This document shows, in pieces, positions 61,073 through 64,000 of a stretch of DNA of 64,000 nucleotides. Location of the stretch: NCBI RefSeq assembly GCF_051487185.1, contig NZ_JAHVDK010000026.1:62001-126000 (forward strand). The letters run 5' to 3'. The notes beneath the pieces were generated by a model. The model was not told where the DNA came from and searched no databases. It saw only the letters and a program-made list of their open reading frames with translations. The position numbers and the translations under genes are program-made. Source of the stretch: Inquilinus limosus_F (GTDB taxonomy: Bacteria; Pseudomonadota; Alphaproteobacteria; DSM-16000; Inquilinaceae). Every line of letters starts with the position of its first letter. The stretch's first letter is position 1.

Positions 61073-61967
61073 CCGGCCCTTCGCGCAGGAAATCGATCAG
61101 GGCCTCGGCGGTCTCTTCCGGCGCCTCCTCCTGCAGGGTGTGGCCGCAGGGCAGGGCACGGCCGCGGACATCCGTCGCCTTCTCGCGCCAGGTCGCCAGG
61201 ACGTCGTAGAGTTCGCCGACCACGCCCCTGGCGCCCCACAGCGCCAGCAGCGGCGCTTCGACCTTCCGGTCGGCGTCGGCGGCGGCGTGTTCGAGGTCGA
61301 TCGTCGCTGCCGCCCGGTAATCCTCGCAGATGGCTTTGATCGCGCCCGGCTGCCGATAGCAGCGCAGATATTCCTGCACCAGCTCCTCGCGCGGAACGCC
61401 CGGCGTCCGGCTCTGCCCCGCCAGATGGTGGCGCAGGAAGAATTCCGGATCGGCCTCGATCAGCCTCTCCGGCAGCGGCGCCGGCTGGATCAGGAAGAAC
61501 CACCAGAAGTATCGGGTGGCGAAGGTCCGGTCGGTGCGGGCGTACATCGTCGCCGTCGGCGCGATGTCCAGCACCGCGATCCGGCGGACCGTTCCCGGAT
61601 GGTCCAGCGCCATGCGGTGGGCGACGCGCCCGCCGCGGTCATGGCCGATCACGGCGAAGCTCTCATGGCCCAGGGCGCGCATCACCGCCACCTGGTCACG
61701 CGCCATCGCCCGCTTCGAGTAGTTGACGTGGTTGTCGCCGCCCTCCGGCCGGGAGGAATCGCCATAGCCGCGCAGGTCCGTGGCGACGACGCTGTGCCCG
61801 GCCGCAACCAGCCGCGGCGCCACAGCATGCCAGGTCACGTGGGTCTGGGGATGCCCGTGCAGCAGCAGCACCGGCGGCCCGTCGCCGCCGCGCACGCCGC
61901 GGATGCGGATGCCAGGCCCGGTCTCGATCTCGAACGGCGCAAGCCCGGGCATCAGGTCGTGGGTCAT
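61059..61967 (-). CDS. Alpha/beta hydrolase, haloacetate dehalogenase-like
   Basis: A 302-residue hydrolase very like fluoroacetate dehalogenase of Rhodopseudomonas. The oxyanion loop is LLLHGHPQTHVTWH. The nucleophile motif is GHDRGGRVAHRMALDHP (Asp110, Arg111, Arg114), and the base is His276 (CGHTLQEEAP). QPAPLPE after WWFFLI is the cap-domain signature. By alignment from memory, the His of the halide-binding His-Trp-Tyr set is Trp155 here, with Trp156 and Tyr217 kept. The substrate may therefore not be fluoroacetate. It shares 14 bp with the TetR gene end; the ATG at 61967 is 79 bp from the divergent HAD gene. Confidence 0.85.
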   Translation of the reverse strand: MTHDLMPGLAPFEIETGPGIRIRGVRGGDGPPVLLLHGHPQTHVTWHAVAPRLVAAGHSVVATDLRGYGDSSRPEGGDNHVNYSKRAMARDQVAVMRALGHESFAVIGHDRGGRVAHRMALDHPGTVRRIAVLDIAPTATMYARTDRTFATRYFWWFFLIQPAPLPERLIEADPEFFLRHHLAGQSRTPGVPREELVQEYLRCYRQPGAIKAICEDYRAAATIDLEHAAADADRKVEAPLLALWGARGVVGELYDVLATWREKATDVRGRALPCGHTLQEEAPEETAEALIDFLREGPVTPP

Positions 61968-62046
61968 CGCTTGGTCTCCGCGGATGCATCGACCACTCTC
62001 GCCGATTCCGATAGTGGTTTCGACCCGGTGGAAGCGGAAGAACGAC

Positions 62047-62751
62047 ATGATCCGAACGACACGCTGCGCCGTCCTGTTCGACATCGGCGGCCCGATCGAC
62101 CTGGAGACCGAATCCGAGCGGCAGATCGACACGGATCTGCGCGTTGCGCTGGCGGCGGAAGGGGTCGCGGTCGACGACACCGCCTACGCCGCGGCCGGGC
62201 GCCATGCGGTGGAGAGCTTCGCGCCCAACGCCTACCAGGCCATGCTGTGGACGCTGTGCTGCGGCGACCGGCAACGGGCGGAGCGGGCCTGGGGTCGAGT
62301 GCTGGCGGCAAGGGCAGGGCGGCCGCGCCTGTTCCAGCTGCGCCCCGGCATCGACCGGCTGCTGGCCGATCTCGCCGGCCGCGGCATCCGGCTCGGCTTG
62401 GCCGCCAACCAGCCGGCGGCGGTGCTGACCGATCTGCAGGCGGCGGGTATTGCCGGGCTTTTCGGCGATCTGACGGTCAGCGACACCATCGGGCTGCGCA
62501 AGCCGGACCCACGGCTCTTCCTGCACGCCTGCGCCGCCCTGTCGGTCGACCCGGTCGACTGCATCATGGTCGGCGACCGGATCGACAACGATATCGCCCC
62601 GGCCCGCCTGCTCGGCATGGCGGCGATCCGCTTCCGCACCGGCCGTCACGCCGGGCAGCGGCCGCGCAGCTGGCACGAGCTGCCGGATGCGGAGGTCGAG
62701 GACGTGGCCGGCCTGGCCCGTGCGATCGACCGGCTGGTGGATGGCAACTGA
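62047..62751 (+). CDS. HAD-superfamily hydrolase
   Basis: A 234-residue phosphatase-like protein. Motif I is FDIGGPID (nucleophile Asp; the usual second Asp is Gly), motif III includes GLRKPDPRLF and motif IV is MVGDRIDNDIAPA. The cap domain is helical (about 20-90). The specificity is unknown; it may act on phosphoglycolate or a sugar phosphate. ATG 62047 follows a GAAGAAC stretch. It is divergent from the dehalogenase-like gene and converges on a GNAT gene 3 bp away. Confidence 0.87.
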   Translation: MIRTTRCAVLFDIGGPIDLETESERQIDTDLRVALAAEGVAVDDTAYAAAGRHAVESFAPNAYQAMLWTLCCGDRQRAERAWGRVLAARAGRPRLFQLRPGIDRLLADLAGRGIRLGLAANQPAAVLTDLQAAGIAGLFGDLTVSDTIGLRKPDPRLFLHACAALSVDPVDCIMVGDRIDNDIAPARLLGMAAIRFRTGRHAGQRPRSWHELPDAEVEDVAGLARAIDRLVDGN

Positions 62752-62754
62752 CCT

Positions 62755-63279
62755 TTAGAGCCCGAGCGGCAACTGGTACCGGAATTCGTCGCTGGGACCG
62801 CCCTTGAAATGGTCGGCGTTGCGGATCAGGCCGGTCCGCTCGAAGCCGAGCGCCTCGACCAGGGCGGCCGAAGCCTGGTTGCGAGTGTCGATCGAAGCGT
62901 CGATCGAGGTGACGGCGGGCTGGGCAGCCAGGGCCTTTACCACGGCGGCAACTGCCCGGCGGCCGATGCCGCGCCCCTGGCAACGGCGGAAGACGAAATA
63001 GGCGATATCGGCCGCGCCGGTGCTGCCGACCGTGACTTCGACCAGACCGGCATAGAGATCGTCGGAAACGATGCGGACGGCCCAGTTCAGCCATGCCTGG
63101 TCCCCGGCCGGCGATCGCCGCGCGGCCAGGCGCTCGAACCGGGCGCGGAGTGCCGCGGCATCGGCCGGCGGCTCCTGCGGGATGAAGCGGTACAGTGCAG
63201 GGTCGGCCAGGTCGTCGAACAGCCGCCCGGCATGGTCGGGTCGAAGCGGCTCCAACTGCAGATCCTCGGCAGTGATCAA
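62755..63279 (-). CDS. GNAT family acetyltransferase, RimJ/RimL-like
   Basis: A 174-residue acetyltransferase beginning near ITAEDLQLEPLRPDHAGRLF, a typical RimJ/L start. FRRCQGRGIGRRAVAAVVKA contains the acetyl-CoA pyrophosphate loop (Q-x-x-G-x-G/A), followed by SIDASIDTRNQASAALVEAL and GFERTGL. TTG 63279 is my best start; there is no ATG in the frame at the right place, and the frame is open upstream into the next gene. Substrate unknown; N-terminal acetylation of proteins or small-molecule acetylation are possible. Confidence 0.83.
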   Translation of the reverse strand: MITAEDLQLEPLRPDHAGRLFDDLADPALYRFIPQEPPADAAALRARFERLAARRSPAGDQAWLNWAVRIVSDDLYAGLVEVTVGSTGAADIAYFVFRRCQGRGIGRRAVAAVVKALAAQPAVTSIDASIDTRNQASAALVEALGFERTGLIRNADHFKGGPSDEFRYQLPLGL

Positions 63280-63314
63280 TGTCTCTGCCAGGGCGGAGAG
63301 GCTCGGGGCGGGCC

Positions 63315-63890
63315 TCAATGCGGCCGCTCGGCGGCGGGCTGGGAGAGGCGGTCGATGAGCGCGATGCCGATCGCCGACAGGATGAAGACGGTGTGGATGA
63401 CCGTCTGCAGGATCACCCCTGTCTCGGTGTAGCCGGTGTTCTCCGGGGCCCCGACGTTGCCGGCGCCGATGAAGGTGCGCAGCAGATGGATCGACGAGAT
63501 GCCGATGATCGCCATGGCGAGCTTGACCTTCAGGATGCTCGCATTGACGTGGTCGAGCCATTCCGGCTGGTCGGGATGGCCGCTCAGCCTGAGGCGGGAG
63601 ACGAAGGTCTCGTAGCCGCCGACGATGACCATCATCAGCAGGTTCGAGATCATCACCACGTCGATCAGCCCCAGCACCACCAGCATGATCTGCTGCTCGC
63701 TGAAGTCGACGGCGTGGCTGACCAGGTGCCACAGCTCCTTCAGGAACAGGAAGGCATAGACCCCTTGGGCCACGATCAGACCGAGATAGAGCGGCAGCTG
63801 CAGCCAGCGCGAGCCGAAGATCACGGCGGGCAGCGGCCGCAACCGGCGCGGCGTCGGATCGAGGGAGGCGGTGCGGTCGTGCGGCATCAT
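63315..63890 (-). CDS. UPF0114 (YqhA family) membrane protein
   Basis: A 191-residue inner-membrane protein with about four helices. FGSRWLQLPLYLGLIVAQGV, LGLIDVVMISNLLMMVIVGG and YETFVSRL are the YqhA/UPF0114 signatures. The function is unknown. The TEWLDHVNASILKVKLAMAI-like stretch (here PEWLDHVNASILKVKLAMAI) is conserved in the family. GGAG lies 5 nt before ATG 63890. The remaining 110 bp of the window contain nothing recognisable. Confidence 0.92.
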   Translation of the reverse strand: MMPHDRTASLDPTPRRLRPLPAVIFGSRWLQLPLYLGLIVAQGVYAFLFLKELWHLVSHAVDFSEQQIMLVVLGLIDVVMISNLLMMVIVGGYETFVSRLRLSGHPDQPEWLDHVNASILKVKLAMAIIGISSIHLLRTFIGAGNVGAPENTGYTETGVILQTVIHTVFILSAIGIALIDRLSQPAAERPH

Positions 63891-64000
63891 CGGCTCCGGA
63901 AGGGAAGGGCGGGCGCCCTTATAAGGCGCGGCGCGTCGCATCGGAGCGGCATTTCCCGAAAACCGGCCTTGCGCCTCGATTCGTCGGGGCTGCCATTCTT

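Overview
The window is about 70% G+C and consists of short, tightly packed operons with many ATGA start/stop overlaps. Family content suggests a free-living, metabolically versatile alphaproteobacterium, most likely Rhodospirillales (Inquilinus/Azospirillum-like). Pointers are general amino-acid importer genes of the AapJQMP type, small porins of the kind found in that order, several oligopeptide/nickel-type ABC importers and many alphaproteobacterial DUF families. The assignment is inference. No rRNA, tRNA, CRISPR array, phage or transposase gene was seen.

Layout. (1) 1-9420: the 3' end of one family-5 solute-binding gene converges on a seven-gene minus-strand operon: AmiC-like amide sensor, AmiR-like ANTAR regulator, two permeases, solute-binding protein, acetamidase/formamidase and a fused DppD-DppF ATPase. 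It has a recognisable sigma70 promoter and a structured leader. (2) 9424-16042: small alphaproteobacterial protein, stand-alone Pycsar-effector-like membrane protein, GYD protein, MFS transporter, D-aminopeptidase-like hydrolase, stress-type protein and two dehydrogenase-fold proteins. (3) 16043-18848: accessory patch with inverted repeats, a frameshifted gene with an internal duplication and two lower-GC orphan genes. (4) 18849-24422: FUSC efflux protein, aldo/keto reductase, glyoxalase-fold protein and nucleoside hydrolase. (5) 24764-32312: complete aapJQMP-like importer, terminator, and two paralogous porins that share a palindromic promoter element. (6) 32350-36213: cysteine synthase-alaX-sseA-GNAT operon and a Nudix hydrolase. 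(7) 36525-42257: a second complete family-5 importer, again with a fused ATPase. (8) 42311-46436: XRE regulator with a palindromic operator, DegT aminotransferase, ECF sigma/DGPF pair and LysE exporter. (9) 46699-50013: two lpxA paralogues flanking an amidase. (10) 50083-58819: oxidoreductases and a sugar module of FGGY kinase, cupin isomerase, shikimate-dehydrogenase-like protein and polyol dehydrogenase. (11) 59079-63890: a probable TetR-controlled unit with tandem operators, a 270-bp nested-palindrome element, haloacetate-dehalogenase-like hydrolase, HAD phosphatase, GNAT and a UPF0114 membrane protein.

Most of the window supports uptake and catabolism of nitrogen compounds (amides, peptides, amino acids, nucleosides) and sugars. 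The most unusual items are the AmiC/ANTAR-fused importer-amidase operon with its leader hairpin, the two diverged lpxA copies outside an lpx cluster, the orphan PycTM-like protein, and the three-way palindromic element at 60243-60512. All product names rest on reading motifs and architecture by eye; no database search was run.
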